Shown here: positions 1 through 7,514 of the stretch, in pieces
How the letters are laid out: each line of letters begins with the position of its first letter
Position numbering within the stretch: position 1 is the first letter of the stretch
Origin: Pontiellaceae bacterium
Lineage (GTDB): Bacteria > Verrucomicrobiota > Kiritimatiellia > Kiritimatiellales > Tichowtungiaceae
Assembly (NCBI GenBank): GCA_029934215.1
Contig: JAOZMR010000115.1
Coordinates: forward strand, 1 to 8,351
Direction: 5' to 3'
Length of the DNA stretch: 8,351 nt
Notes under the pieces: model-generated
What the model was told of the DNA's origin: nothing
What the model saw: only the letters and a program-made list of their open reading frames with translations
The model's database searches: none
Made by a program: the position numbers and the translations under genes

Positions 1-2
1 CG

Positions 3-104
3 AATTCCACCTTAAATTCGCTGGGTCGTGGTTTGATGTTGGGGGTAAGCGTAGAAATCGGCAATCTTCAATCGGAAATGCCCAAAGATCAGATGTGTGT
101 ATGA
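3..104 (+). other. Possible C-terminal end of an unidentified gene, or non-coding
   Basis: One plus-strand frame is open from the left edge to a TGA at 102-104 and reads about 33 residues (containing LGRGLMLGVSVEIGNL). A second plus-strand frame is also open from position 2 and runs to about 160, into the 3' end of fic, so openness alone means little here. I recognise no family in either peptide. If the first is real, it is the tail of a gene convergent with fic, ending about 10 bp from the fic stop. No terminator hairpin separates the two. Treat the stretch 1-114 as unannotated unless the sequence to the left supports a gene. Confidence 0.18.
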
Positions 105-114
105 CTCAACTCAA

Positions 115-1182
115 TTATGGAATATCGCTCAATAAAGTCACCAGGGGTTTGTTTATATAATAACTCGAGCGACCAAAACGTTGTTTTTTTAAATAACCAG
201 CCTCGGTTAACTTGTCAAGATAGCGCGTTGCCGTAATCCGCGATATATGCAGATCGTTCTGTAGGAAGTTTATTTTCGTATACGGATGTCTAAATAAATT
301 ATTTAGCAAATCCTGACTATACATCCTTGGAAATTCGTCTCGCAATCGGTGTTTTGTTTTAAGCATCAACGCCTTAATATCCGTAATCAGATGTAACGTC
401 TGCCGAGATGTGCAAGAAATTGCATCCAGCATAAAAAGCACCCACTCAGCCCATGCACCTTCATCGCGCACTGCCTGCAAAAGCCGATAGTAGTCTGGCT
501 TATTTTGAACAATATATCGACTGAGATAAAGTACCGGAATGCTAAGCAAATCGCTCTCAAGAAGATATAGAACGTTAACGATTCTCCCTGTTCTCCCATT
601 TCCATCATAAAAGGGATGAATGCTCTCGAACTGATAGTGTATAATCGCCAATTTGATCAAAGGATCCAATGTACTCATCTCGGCATCATTCATAAACTGA
701 TCTAGGTTAGACATTCGCTCGACAATCTCTGCATGGTCTTGCGAAGGAGCATAAACAATCTCACCTGTGGAGTGATTCCTCAAAGAGGTTCCTGGCAACT
801 TTCGAAACCCGGCATTATTTCCCTCAAGAATCTCCTGCACCTTCAAAATGAGTCGTGTAGTGATTAATGGGCTAATCTGAACTTCGTGATAACCGTGTTG
901 CATAGCAAGAGCATATCGTTCAACCTCTTTGGCCGATGGAGATGCAGAAGTATCTCCAGACTGAGCTTTATATAGCTCGTCATGGGTCGTCACAATATTT
1001 TCAATAGCAGAACTATCCTTCGCCTCTTGTAGAGATAGAGTATTGATCAGGATCGCTTCATTAGGAATCGTTTGGGTCCCACCTTTAAGCTCTGCTAAAT
1101 AACGGTGAGCCTCTGCTGCTTTTTTCAGTATCTCAACGGTTTCAAGATTCACATCAACCGGAAGCGGCTGTAATTTCGCCAT
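115..1182 (-). CDS. fic: Fic family protein AMP-transferase (class II, N-terminally autoinhibited, C-terminal winged helix)
   Basis: This 355-residue protein is predicted to transfer AMP (or another nucleotide moiety) from a nucleotide to a hydroxyl side chain of a target protein in the cytoplasm. The Fic core motif HPFYDGNGRTGR is intact at residues 189-200, including the catalytic His and the phosphate-binding GNGR. The flap that docks the target is at about 139-146 (TGEIVYAP). An inhibitory helix motif (S/T)xxxE(G/N) is present N-terminally as S57-SAI-E61-N62, which places the protein in class II, where the enzyme restrains itself and needs no separate antitoxin. Residues 300-345 look like a winged-helix DNA-binding domain, an arrangement known from the Shewanella Fic protein SoFic. 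I start at the ATG at 1182: it gives the usual family N-terminus (LPPLP-like, then LETxxILKKAAEAHRYLAELKG) and has AGGAGAG 12-14 bases upstream. An in-frame extension to 1269 is possible but adds residues atypical of the family. The gene is clearly AT-richer than its neighbours, which suggests horizontal acquisition. The target protein is unknown. Confidence 0.93.
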   Translation of the reverse strand: MAKLQPLPVDVNLETVEILKKAAEAHRYLAELKGGTQTIPNEAILINTLSLQEAKDSSAIENIVTTHDELYKAQSGDTSASPSAKEVERYALAMQHGYHEVQISPLITTRLILKVQEILEGNNAGFRKLPGTSLRNHSTGEIVYAPSQDHAEIVERMSNLDQFMNDAEMSTLDPLIKLAIIHYQFESIHPFYDGNGRTGRIVNVLYLLESDLLSIPVLYLSRYIVQNKPDYYRLLQAVRDEGAWAEWVLFMLDAISCTSRQTLHLITDIKALMLKTKHRLRDEFPRMYSQDLLNNLFRHPYTKINFLQNDLHISRITATRYLDKLTEAGYLKKQRFGRSSYYINKPLVTLLSDIP

Positions 1183-1260
1183 TTTATCACATTTCTCTCC
1201 TGATCCGATTTCGCCAATAAATATATACGTCAGCCATGAACTATTCATATATCGCCGTTT

Positions 1261-1289
1261 TCTATACACGTCATCAAGAGCTGATTCAA
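1261..1289 (-). promoter_or_regulatory. Candidate sigma-70-type promoter for fic
   Basis: On the minus strand, TTGAAT (1289-1284) and TATAGA (1266-1261) are separated by 17 bp, each matching four of six consensus bases. Transcription would start near 1254, leaving a leader of about 70 nt before the ATG at 1182. The position in the gap between tilS and fic fits a separate promoter for fic. In an AT-rich gap such matches arise by chance, so this is weak evidence. Confidence 0.28.
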
Positions 1290-1372
1290 TATTCGATGGT
1301 AAGAAAAGGTGCCAGTGTACCAGCCCTCATAGAAACTGCCTCTTTTCTGGTTTCGCGTAAGGGTCAAACCAC

Positions 1373-2617
1373 CTAAGCAAATATATGGAGCGCGGGTTCC
1401 GAGCTGGAAGATAATTCCCAGCCTCGGGCGATGCGGTAGCCGGGAAGCCAGATGATTTCGCCGCCGCATTCTACGACTGGAAATTCTGCGCGTTGCGCTT
1501 TTGGTGTTTTTAGATCAATGAATATGTCATGTAGTTTTTTAGAACCTGTCATGCCGTACGGTTTCATTCGGTCCCCTGGACGCGGTGTGCGAATGATGAT
1601 TTTGCGCCCGCCGATTTTTTCGAGCGATATGGAGGCTTCGTTTTTTTTATACAGGATTCCGATTCCTTTTTTCATCCGCATAGTTTCTCTGCAAAATTGA
1701 CTGGAAACCTGTCCTACGTTCATTTTGCCGTATTCGTTCGTAATGCGGATGCCTTCGAGATCGAGATGGGTTGTTCCTTCGGTGCGCGCCGAGAACGCGA
1801 TGAATTGTTCGACGGCTTTGTATGTTGGATTGACTCCAAATCGAATTAGTTGGTTGCGGGCGACGATTCGAGTTGCTTGCGTTTCTTCGTCGGCACGCAG
1901 AGTTTCCATGGTGCGGAGAATGTTTTCGGCTGCGCGGTCGTTTATTTTTCCAAGGGTTGGAAGAATCTGATGGCGGATTGAATTGCGCGGGATCGCTTCG
2001 TTTTCGTTGCTCGCGTCCTCGCGCCAGTCAAGCCCCTCTTTTTCCAACCATTGGAGGATTTCTGCTCTACGGATTCCAAGCATTGGACGGATTAGTGTCA
2101 AGTTTTCCAATGGTTGGAAGGGTTTCATTCCGCCAAGTCCGGCGGAACTGGATCCGCGTGCGGCTCGTAGGAAAAAGGTTTCGAGCTGGTCATCTGCGTG
2201 ATGAGCCAGGGCGATTGGAGCTGGAGAGGTTTGATGTTTGAGGCTTGAGGTGATGGATCTAAAAAGGCGGTGCCTCGCTTCGCGGGCAGCCATTTCGATG
2301 GAGATTTTTTTTTCTTTTGCGAGTGCTGGAACGTCTGTTTTTGTGGTTGTGCATTCGACGTCGAGTTTTTCGCAGAGTGTTTTCACGAATGCTTCGTCGG
2401 CGTTTGCGTCTTTCCCGCGAATAGAGTGGTTGAGGTGTGCGGCGGCGATGTTGTACCCTAGGCGATGAAGAATGTGTAGCAATGCAACGGAGTCCGCACC
2501 GCCGGAGATTCCGACGACGGTGCGGATGCCGTCGGGAACGAGGTGTTCCCGGTCGATCGCCGCTTTAACTTTTCCGAGCAGGTTTTTCCCTTCGGGCTTA
2601 TTCTTGTGCGTCTTCAA
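1373..2617 (-). CDS. tilS: tRNA(Ile)-lysidine synthase TilS
   Basis: TilS uses ATP to attach lysine to C34 of the CAU-anticodon tRNA-Ile in the cytoplasm, changing its reading from AUG to AUA and its charging from Met to Ile; it is normally essential. With the start used here (414 residues), the N-type ATP pyrophosphatase P-loop SGGADS is at 38-43, and the second conserved motif HHADDQLETFFLR is at 139-151. The family block IRPMLGI...LEKEGLDWREDASN is at about 175-204, RNSIRHQILP at 211-220, and the C-terminal TilS domain (PRPGDRMKPYGM..KKLHDIFID) at 336-400. The length agrees with E. coli TilS (about 430). The start is uncertain: no ATG or GTG lies in range. TTG at 2617 overlaps the transporter gene by 20 bp, while TTG at 2674 overlaps it by 77 bp and adds a low-complexity basic tail. 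Neither has a clear ribosome binding site, so translation is probably coupled to the upstream gene. Four short palindromes lie inside the gene and are listed separately. Confidence 0.95.
   Translation of the reverse strand: MKTHKNKPEGKNLLGKVKAAIDREHLVPDGIRTVVGISGGADSVALLHILHRLGYNIAAAHLNHSIRGKDANADEAFVKTLCEKLDVECTTTKTDVPALAKEKKISIEMAAREARHRLFRSITSSLKHQTSPAPIALAHHADDQLETFFLRAARGSSSAGLGGMKPFQPLENLTLIRPMLGIRRAEILQWLEKEGLDWREDASNENEAIPRNSIRHQILPTLGKINDRAAENILRTMETLRADEETQATRIVARNQLIRFGVNPTYKAVEQFIAFSARTEGTTHLDLEGIRITNEYGKMNVGQVSSQFCRETMRMKKGIGILYKKNEASISLEKIGGRKIIIRTPRPGDRMKPYGMTGSKKLHDIFIDLKTPKAQRAEFPVVECGGEIIWLPGYRIARGWELSSSSEPALHIFA
1948..2119. repeat. Cluster of four TTCCAA-N3-TTGGAA palindromes inside tilS
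   Basis: Four imperfectly identical palindromes of the form (T)TCCAA-N3-TTGGA(A) occur at 1948-1962 (spacer GGG), 2043-2055 (spacer CCA), 2075-2087 (spacer GCA) and 2105-2119 (spacer TGG). Their centres are at 1955, 2049, 2081 and 2112, so adjacent spacings are 94, 32 and 31 bp. Two are read in one codon phase (TCC spans a codon boundary) and two in another, so protein conservation alone does not produce the shared DNA word. Two more copies lie upstream of typA. A protein-binding site or a dispersed repeat family could both explain them. Confidence 0.6.
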
Positions 2618-5420
2618 GGGCTTCTTCGCGGGCGATGCGTTCGTGACGGTGCTTAAGCTCCGCCTTGATTTCAAGCATTCTCTCGCGTGTTAGCGGGTAT
2701 TTGTGAAGTAGCAACAGCGCAAATGACAAAAAGACGAGCGGCAAAACCATCAGCCAGATCCGCATACTGGTGAATACCCCGGGTTCCTGATGAACTCCCA
2801 TATCGATATCAAAGCCAGAGAGAAGCACAACGAGACTCGCCATGATAGCGCCGATGGGTCCGACGGCTTTCATGACCATTGCATTCACCGCGCCAAACAT
2901 TCCCTCGCGGCGAGAGTGATTTCTCAGTTCGTCCACATCGGTGACATCCGCCATAAGGGTCGAGACCACGGTGTACATGCTGGAAATGGCAATCGAACCA
3001 ACGAACGGAAGGATGAACATCAAGTAAGGGCGATCCGGGTTGTAGCAAACCCAGCTGAGCAATGCGTTTAGCATAAGCAGGTAAATTGCGAAGCGAAGCG
3101 CGTTGTGTTTCTCAAACTTTTTGCAGAGCCAGGTGATTAGTGGGATGGCCAGGATTGCCATGCCGACGCCTAGCGACTGCTGAATCGCGATATAATACGC
3201 GCCAACCTTTAACCCGCCATTGAACACCCAATAAATGGTCAAATATCCCCCAGCCATCATGACCAATCCGAGAGACTTTTGAAGGAAGAAATACAAACCA
3301 ACAACCCGCCAAAACTCGGGAACGCTCGCGGTCTGCTTGATGGATTTGAAGAACGGGACTTTTTTCCTTTTTTTGTCAAGAACCGTTCGCTCTTTCACTA
3401 TGACTGTTGAATAAACCAATAACGGGATTGAGATGATACCACAGATAATTCCCAACCACATCGCGCCATTAATTCCGTCGGAAAAAAGAGGCAGCAAAAC
3501 AAACGGGAAAAGCCACGGGTTCACAAAGCGCACAATCTGGCTCATGACCGAACGGATGGCGATCACTTTGGTTCGCCCGTTGTAGGATGGTGCCAGTTCA
3601 ATGCCAAGGGCATAGTAAGGAACGCTACGAATGGTACCAAATGTCGCCATAATGATGAGCGCGACAATCATATAAATCGCAACTTTGTCATCTTGTTCAT
3701 TTTTCCCAAACGCCAAGAGTCCTTCTTTAAATTTTTCGCTTGTGCTCGGTTTTTCTCCTTTGAATTTTTGATTCAGGTGGCGACTAAGTACTTCATCGGC
3801 TTGCATATATTTCAGCAGACCGATCGTGCCCTCTTTGTATTTATCGCGCCCCGCTTCCATCGGCTCATCGCCCTGCGCCCATAAATACGCATAAAGAGCC
3901 TCTGGGTTGGCGAGGTTTTCTTGCGTCATTACAGATTGAACCTCTGCCAAATCTTTCTGTGTCAGATCGGTCTGAAGAAAATCAACATTGTATCCCGCGC
4001 CGTACAAAAGACGCTTGGTATGCAATGCGACGTACTTTGAATAAGAGATTTCCCCTTTCGAGTCGGCGAGCATTATTCGTGCTGTTTGAAGATCCTCTTC
4101 GGTTACAGCGATCGCTTTTCGCATCAAAAGTCCTGCTATTTTTTTGGAGAACTTCCCTTTCTTCAAGCCCTCTCGGATCGCTGCCAAATCGTCTGGCGAA
4201 TCTGCAAACGGAAGAAGCAACGCTTCGGTTTCCGCATCTATGGTTTTGGTTTTTATTGCATTCTTAAGCGTGTTGTATTTTTTCCGTTTTTCAACCGAGG
4301 TAAGAAACGTATCGACCAACGGTGTGTAGATTTTTGAGTCTGCGGGGACCAATCCTTTCGGATTCATCGTTGCCAACGTCCCTAAGGTAACCTCTTCGCG
4401 AAGGGTTATTTTCCCCTGCTCGCCTTTTTCGGGGAAACATTTCCAGTATGGAAGGTTGTAGTATTCGCCGAGCGCCTCAATGATGGATTTGTTTAGAAGG
4501 GCAAGTCTGGCGCGATAGATCCCGTCTTTCTGATAGGCGTTTCTGCGATAGTCAATCTGTTCACCATCAAAACGAAGCCCCATGTAGGCGGCACGTCCGT
4601 TGAAAAAGTTACCGGCGCGCTCACGAAACCCGCGCTTTTGAGGATAATCCGCCTCAATCAATACACGTCCATCCACAACCACACGATCTCCCAACGTCAG
4701 ACGAGCAGAAAACTCCTGCCCCATCAACTCGTCGTCGAGCCGATCCGTACCGAACCCTTCGGTTGAAATCGTCAGTGGAATCGCGGAAGAATCGTCTTCA
4801 ACCAAAGAAATGCCAGCGCCTATTTTCTTAAGGGAATGTTTCAGCAACGCATCGATATGATCCGCCGGTTTCTCGGACTCAACCGCCACCGAATCATCCA
4901 GCGTCAAAGCCAGCTTGGTTTGAGTGATTCCGTACCCACGCAACATATCGCCGAAATTTTCCAGCGCATTCTCCGACTGAACGATCTCTGGGATTTCCTT
5001 AATGTTTTTGACCGTTTTGTCGCTATCGGGGAAGTTCGCCCAAATCACAACAGAGAAGATCGTGGAAAGAAGCCCGCCGACCAAGATGAAGGGACGGCGG
5101 CGCCCCCATCGGCTTTTAAAGTTGTCGGAGATATTCGCCATAATGGGGTCAGTGATCGAGTCCCATAGCGTTCCGAAAATCCCCATAAACGCAATCAGCA
5201 TCGGGTTAATCTGCAAAACAAACATCAGAAGATTCTGCTTCAGCAACATATCGGAGTTCGCGATTTGTCCCGCCACTCCACCGAGCGCGTAGGCGACCAT
5301 CTCCTTCGTCGCCGCATCATCCACCTCTGGAGAATCGTCCGATACCGCATCCACGTCTTCAGGCGAACTCTCTGTTTGAGATTTCGCCAAACCACTTCCT
5401 TTACGCTTTTTTTTGCTCAT
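2598..5420 (-). CDS. MFS transporter of the GPH (glycoside-pentoside-hexuronide:cation symporter) type with a ~445-residue insert between TM3 and TM4
   Basis: This inner-membrane protein of 940 residues is predicted to be a MelB-like secondary transporter that brings in a sugar or glycoside with a cation. After a charged, Lys/Ser/Asp-rich cytoplasmic tail (1-38), TM1-TM3 lie at about 41-130. The family signature is at 86-110: WDSITDPIMANISDN followed by SRWGRRRPFIL, equivalent to MelB WDAINDPIMGWIV..SRWGKFKPWIL. TM4 resumes at about 579 (IYMIVALIIMATFGTIRSVPYYALG), followed by TM5-6 (620-674), a basic central loop (675-700) and TM7-12 (702-905), with a charged amphipathic C-terminal tail (908-940). 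Usual GPH proteins are about 450-500 residues; the excess is almost all the insert at 131-578. The ATG at 5420 has AAGGA (complement of 5427-5431) at good spacing. The stop codon lies inside the start of tilS, so the two genes probably share a transcript. Substrate cannot be assigned from sequence. Base composition matches the neighbours tilS and typA better than fic. Confidence 0.92.
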   Translation of the reverse strand: MSKKKRKGSGLAKSQTESSPEDVDAVSDDSPEVDDAATKEMVAYALGGVAGQIANSDMLLKQNLLMFVLQINPMLIAFMGIFGTLWDSITDPIMANISDNFKSRWGRRRPFILVGGLLSTIFSVVIWANFPDSDKTVKNIKEIPEIVQSENALENFGDMLRGYGITQTKLALTLDDSVAVESEKPADHIDALLKHSLKKIGAGISLVEDDSSAIPLTISTEGFGTDRLDDELMGQEFSARLTLGDRVVVDGRVLIEADYPQKRGFRERAGNFFNGRAAYMGLRFDGEQIDYRRNAYQKDGIYRARLALLNKSIIEALGEYYNLPYWKCFPEKGEQGKITLREEVTLGTLATMNPKGLVPADSKIYTPLVDTFLTSVEKRKKYNTLKNAIKTKTIDAETEALLLPFADSPDDLAAIREGLKKGKFSKKIAGLLMRKAIAVTEEDLQTARIMLADSKGEISYSKYVALHTKRLLYGAGYNVDFLQTDLTQKDLAEVQSVMTQENLANPEALYAYLWAQGDEPMEAGRDKYKEGTIGLLKYMQADEVLSRHLNQKFKGEKPSTSEKFKEGLLAFGKNEQDDKVAIYMIVALIIMATFGTIRSVPYYALGIELAPSYNGRTKVIAIRSVMSQIVRFVNPWLFPFVLLPLFSDGINGAMWLGIICGIISIPLLVYSTVIVKERTVLDKKRKKVPFFKSIKQTASVPEFWRVVGLYFFLQKSLGLVMMAGGYLTIYWVFNGGLKVGAYYIAIQQSLGVGMAILAIPLITWLCKKFEKHNALRFAIYLLMLNALLSWVCYNPDRPYLMFILPFVGSIAISSMYTVVSTLMADVTDVDELRNHSRREGMFGAVNAMVMKAVGPIGAIMASLVVLLSGFDIDMGVHQEPGVFTSMRIWLMVLPLVFLSFALLLLHKYPLTRERMLEIKAELKHRHERIAREEALEDAQE
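3687..5030 (-). other. Region coding for the large extracytoplasmic insert of the transporter (residues 131-578)
   Basis: TM3 ends at about residue 130 (SVVIWANF) and TM4 begins at about 579. In MFS topology with a cytoplasmic N-terminus, and with the conserved SRWGRRRP loop inside, the TM3-TM4 loop faces the periplasm. The insert has no long hydrophobic segment. Residues 140-255 look mixed alpha/beta, with alternating short hydrophobic strands (RLTLGDRVVVDGRVLIEA). Residues 260-345 hold aromatic and basic stretches (YMGLRFDGEQIDYRRN, YYNLPYWKCF). Residues 370-575 look mainly helical and charged. I recognise no domain. It has a single Cys (C328). Reading is continuous, with no internal start that would suggest a fusion artefact. 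Confidence 0.7.
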
Positions 5421-5532
5421 AAACCGTCCTTTTTAAAAATACAGAAAAATACAATCGACAAATAGCCCACTAAAAGGTGCAGTGTAGCCTGATTCGCAAA
5501 CACAACGCGAATTCTATTTTCAATTCGTTCGA

Positions 5533-5564
5533 TTCCAAATCTTGGAAAACGTCCAATGTTTGGA
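5533..5564. repeat. Two TTCCAA-type palindromes in the transporter/typA divergent intergenic region
   Basis: TTCCAA-ATC-TTGGAA (5533-5547) and TCCAA-TGT-TTGGA (5552-5564) have centres 18 bp apart. They are the same kind of word as the four copies in tilS. They lie between two divergent genes, 113 bp before the transporter ATG at the near end and about 100 bp before the typA ATG, so they could be an operator for either. I could not place a convincing promoter box for either gene around them, so their role is open. Confidence 0.55.
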
Positions 5565-5626
5565 GAATTTAACTCTTCCTGATTGCTTTTCTCGGACAGG
5601 TGAGTACATTCACGCGACTTTTTTTC

Positions 5627-5646
5627 CGCTCCACCGTTTCGGAGCG
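5627..5646 (+). promoter_or_regulatory. Small hairpin in the typA leader
   Basis: CGCTCC (5627-5632) pairs perfectly with GGAGCG (5641-5646) around an 8-nt loop, ending 19 nt before the typA ATG at 5666. It follows a run of T residues (about 5619-5625), not the reverse, so it is not a terminator for the plus strand. It sits just upstream of a weak ribosome binding site (GGA at 5657-5659) and might affect initiation. A 6-bp stem can be chance. Confidence 0.3.
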
Positions 5647-5665
5647 ACTACAGATTGGAACATTT

Positions 5666-7483
5666 ATGAGAAATGAAAACATCCGCAACGTCGCGATTAT
5701 CGCGCATGTTGACCATGGCAAAACAACGTTGGTTGATCAGATTATTAAGAAATCGCACCTACTCCGCGACAACGAGGAGTTTCAGGAGTGCATGCTCGAT
5801 AGCAACGACCTCGAGCGCGAGCGTGGCATCACCATCCTTTCAAAAAACATCAGCGTCGACTATAAGGGCGTAAAGATCAACGTCATCGACACCCCCGGGC
5901 ACAGCGACTTTGGCGGACAGGTCGAGCGCGTGTTGAACCTCGCTGACGGCGTGCTTCTTTTGGTCGACGCCGCAGAAGGGCCGATGCCGCAGACTCGCTT
6001 TGTTCTAGATAAAGCACTTGAGCTGAATTTGAAGCCGGTTGTGGTGGTGAACAAAGCAGATAAGCCCGACGCACGCTGCGATGCGGTACACGACATGGTA
6101 TTTGATCTGTTTGTGGAGCTCGAAGCCGACGACGATCAGCTCGACTTTCCGATGCTCTACGCCAGCGGACGCGACGGCTGGGCGGATCTTGAAATCGACG
6201 GTCCGCGCAACTCAATCATCCCGTTAATGGATGCCATTATTGAGCACATCCCTGGTCCATCGGTTCACGAAGGAGCCGTGCAGATGCAGGCAACAACGCT
6301 GGACTACTCCGACTACACCGGACGAATCGGCATCGGACGCGTCTATCGCGGAGACCTAGATCTCAAAACGCCGCTTTCTATTATTAAGCGCGACGGAAAG
6401 GTTCAGCCCGTGAAGCTCAAAGAGCTACACACATTCGAAGGCCTCGGACGCGTGAAAAAAGATTGCATCCCTTGCGGCGACCTCTGCGCCATCACCGGGA
6501 TCACCGATATCGACATCGGCGACACCATCGCCGACCGTGAACATCCGGAAGCATTGCCCCTAATTGCTCTCGACGAACCCACCCTTTCCATGACCTTCCG
6601 CGTCAACGACTCGCCATTCTTCGGGAAAGACGGCAAATACGTCACCAGCCGTCACATCCGCGAACGTCTCCTCAAAGAATGCGAGCGCGATGTAGCCTTG
6701 CGCGTTGAAGAAACCAGCGGCGACAGCTTTATTGTTAGCGGACGCGGGGTTCTGCATCTTTCAATTCTCATTGAAACCATGCGACGCGAAGGATTTGAGC
6801 TAACCATTGCCCAGCCCCGCGTAATTTTCCGTGAACACCATGGGAAAAAAGAAGAACCGATAGAAATCCTTACAGTCGATGTTCCAGACGAATTCGCGGG
6901 GAAGGCGATTGAGCTGATAGGAATGCGTCGCGGAGAAATGGTTCGCATGGACCAGCACGGCATTCGGAAGAACATCGTTTTCCATATACCAACACGCGGA
7001 TTGATTGGGATACGCAGCAAGCTGATGACCGCCAGCGCGGGAGAAGCGATCGTCTCGCATCGCTTTGTACACTACGGACCATACGCCGGAGAAATTGAAA
7101 CACGCAACAACGGCGTACTCGTCAGCATGGGCAACGGAGCATCCGTCGGCTACGCCATCGACGCACTACAGCAACGCGGCATATTCTTCGTCGATCCCGG
7201 CGAAGACTGCTACGAAGGAATGATCGTGGCCGAGCACTGTCTCGACAAAGACCTGCCCGTAAACGTACAAAAAGCCAAACAGCTAACCAATGTCCGCGCC
7301 TCTGGAACCGACCGCGCTATGAAAATCGCGCCTGCCCAGAAGAAAAGCCTAGAAGAAGCGCTCGAATACATCGCGCCCGATGAACTCGTGGAAGTGACCC
7401 CAAGCTACATACGTCTACGCAAACGTTATCTCACCGAAAACGAGCGAAAACGCAAGACCCGTTCGGCGATTGGAACAGAATAA
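5666..7483 (+). CDS. typA: Translational GTPase TypA/BipA
   Basis: TypA (BipA) is a GTPase of the EF-G/LepA class that binds the 70S ribosome and helps 50S subunit maturation and growth under cold or other stress. The 605-residue length is normal for the family. The GTP-binding motifs are intact: G1 AHVDHGKTT (13-21), G2 region RGITI (53-57), G3 DTPGH (75-79), G4 NKAD (129-132) and G5 YASG (165-168). A domain II beta-barrel follows (about 203-300), then the EF-G III/V-like domains. The BipA-specific C-terminal domain contains RGLIGIRS, NNGVLVSMGNG, YEGMIV, KQLTNVRASGTD and the ending ELVEVTPSYIRLRKRYL. I start at the ATG at 5666 because families begin MRNENIRNVAIIAHVDHGKTT. The GTG at 5600 would add 22 unrelated residues and run through the leader hairpin. 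The ribosome binding site is weak (GGA, six bases before the ATG). The gene is divergent from the transporter, and tRNA-Gly follows 73 bp after the stop. No terminator is visible directly after typA, so some transcripts may run on through the tRNA to the terminator at 7638. Confidence 0.97.
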   Translation: MRNENIRNVAIIAHVDHGKTTLVDQIIKKSHLLRDNEEFQECMLDSNDLERERGITILSKNISVDYKGVKINVIDTPGHSDFGGQVERVLNLADGVLLLVDAAEGPMPQTRFVLDKALELNLKPVVVVNKADKPDARCDAVHDMVFDLFVELEADDDQLDFPMLYASGRDGWADLEIDGPRNSIIPLMDAIIEHIPGPSVHEGAVQMQATTLDYSDYTGRIGIGRVYRGDLDLKTPLSIIKRDGKVQPVKLKELHTFEGLGRVKKDCIPCGDLCAITGITDIDIGDTIADREHPEALPLIALDEPTLSMTFRVNDSPFFGKDGKYVTSRHIRERLLKECERDVALRVEETSGDSFIVSGRGVLHLSILIETMRREGFELTIAQPRVIFREHHGKKEEPIEILTVDVPDEFAGKAIELIGMRRGEMVRMDQHGIRKNIVFHIPTRGLIGIRSKLMTASAGEAIVSHRFVHYGPYAGEIETRNNGVLVSMGNGASVGYAIDALQQRGIFFVDPGEDCYEGMIVAEHCLDKDLPVNVQKAKQLTNVRASGTDRAMKIAPAQKKSLEEALEYIAPDELVEVTPSYIRLRKRYLTENERKRKTRSAIGTE

Positions 7484-7514
7484 AAGTGATCGTAAAAAAA
7501 TTGATAAAAGAGGC

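Noticed and set aside
1873..2241. 122-codon plus-strand ORF antisense to tilS
   Set aside because: It is a shadow of the conserved TilS coding sequence on the other strand, with a low-quality Arg/Phe-rich peptide.
4441..4453. TTCCA-GTA-TGGAA as a further member of the palindrome family
   Set aside because: It lacks the inner A/T pair of the TTCCAA-N3-TTGGAA word and stands alone in the transporter gene, so it is compatible with chance.
5600..5665. N-terminal extension of TypA from the GTG at 5600
   Set aside because: The added 22 residues are unlike TypA N-termini and cover the leader hairpin. The ATG at 5666 gives the standard start and length.
5883..6215. 110-codon minus-strand ORF antisense to typA
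   Set aside because: It is a shadow of the G-domain coding region of TypA; its Arg/Ser-rich composition is typical of antisense frames in GC-rich genes.
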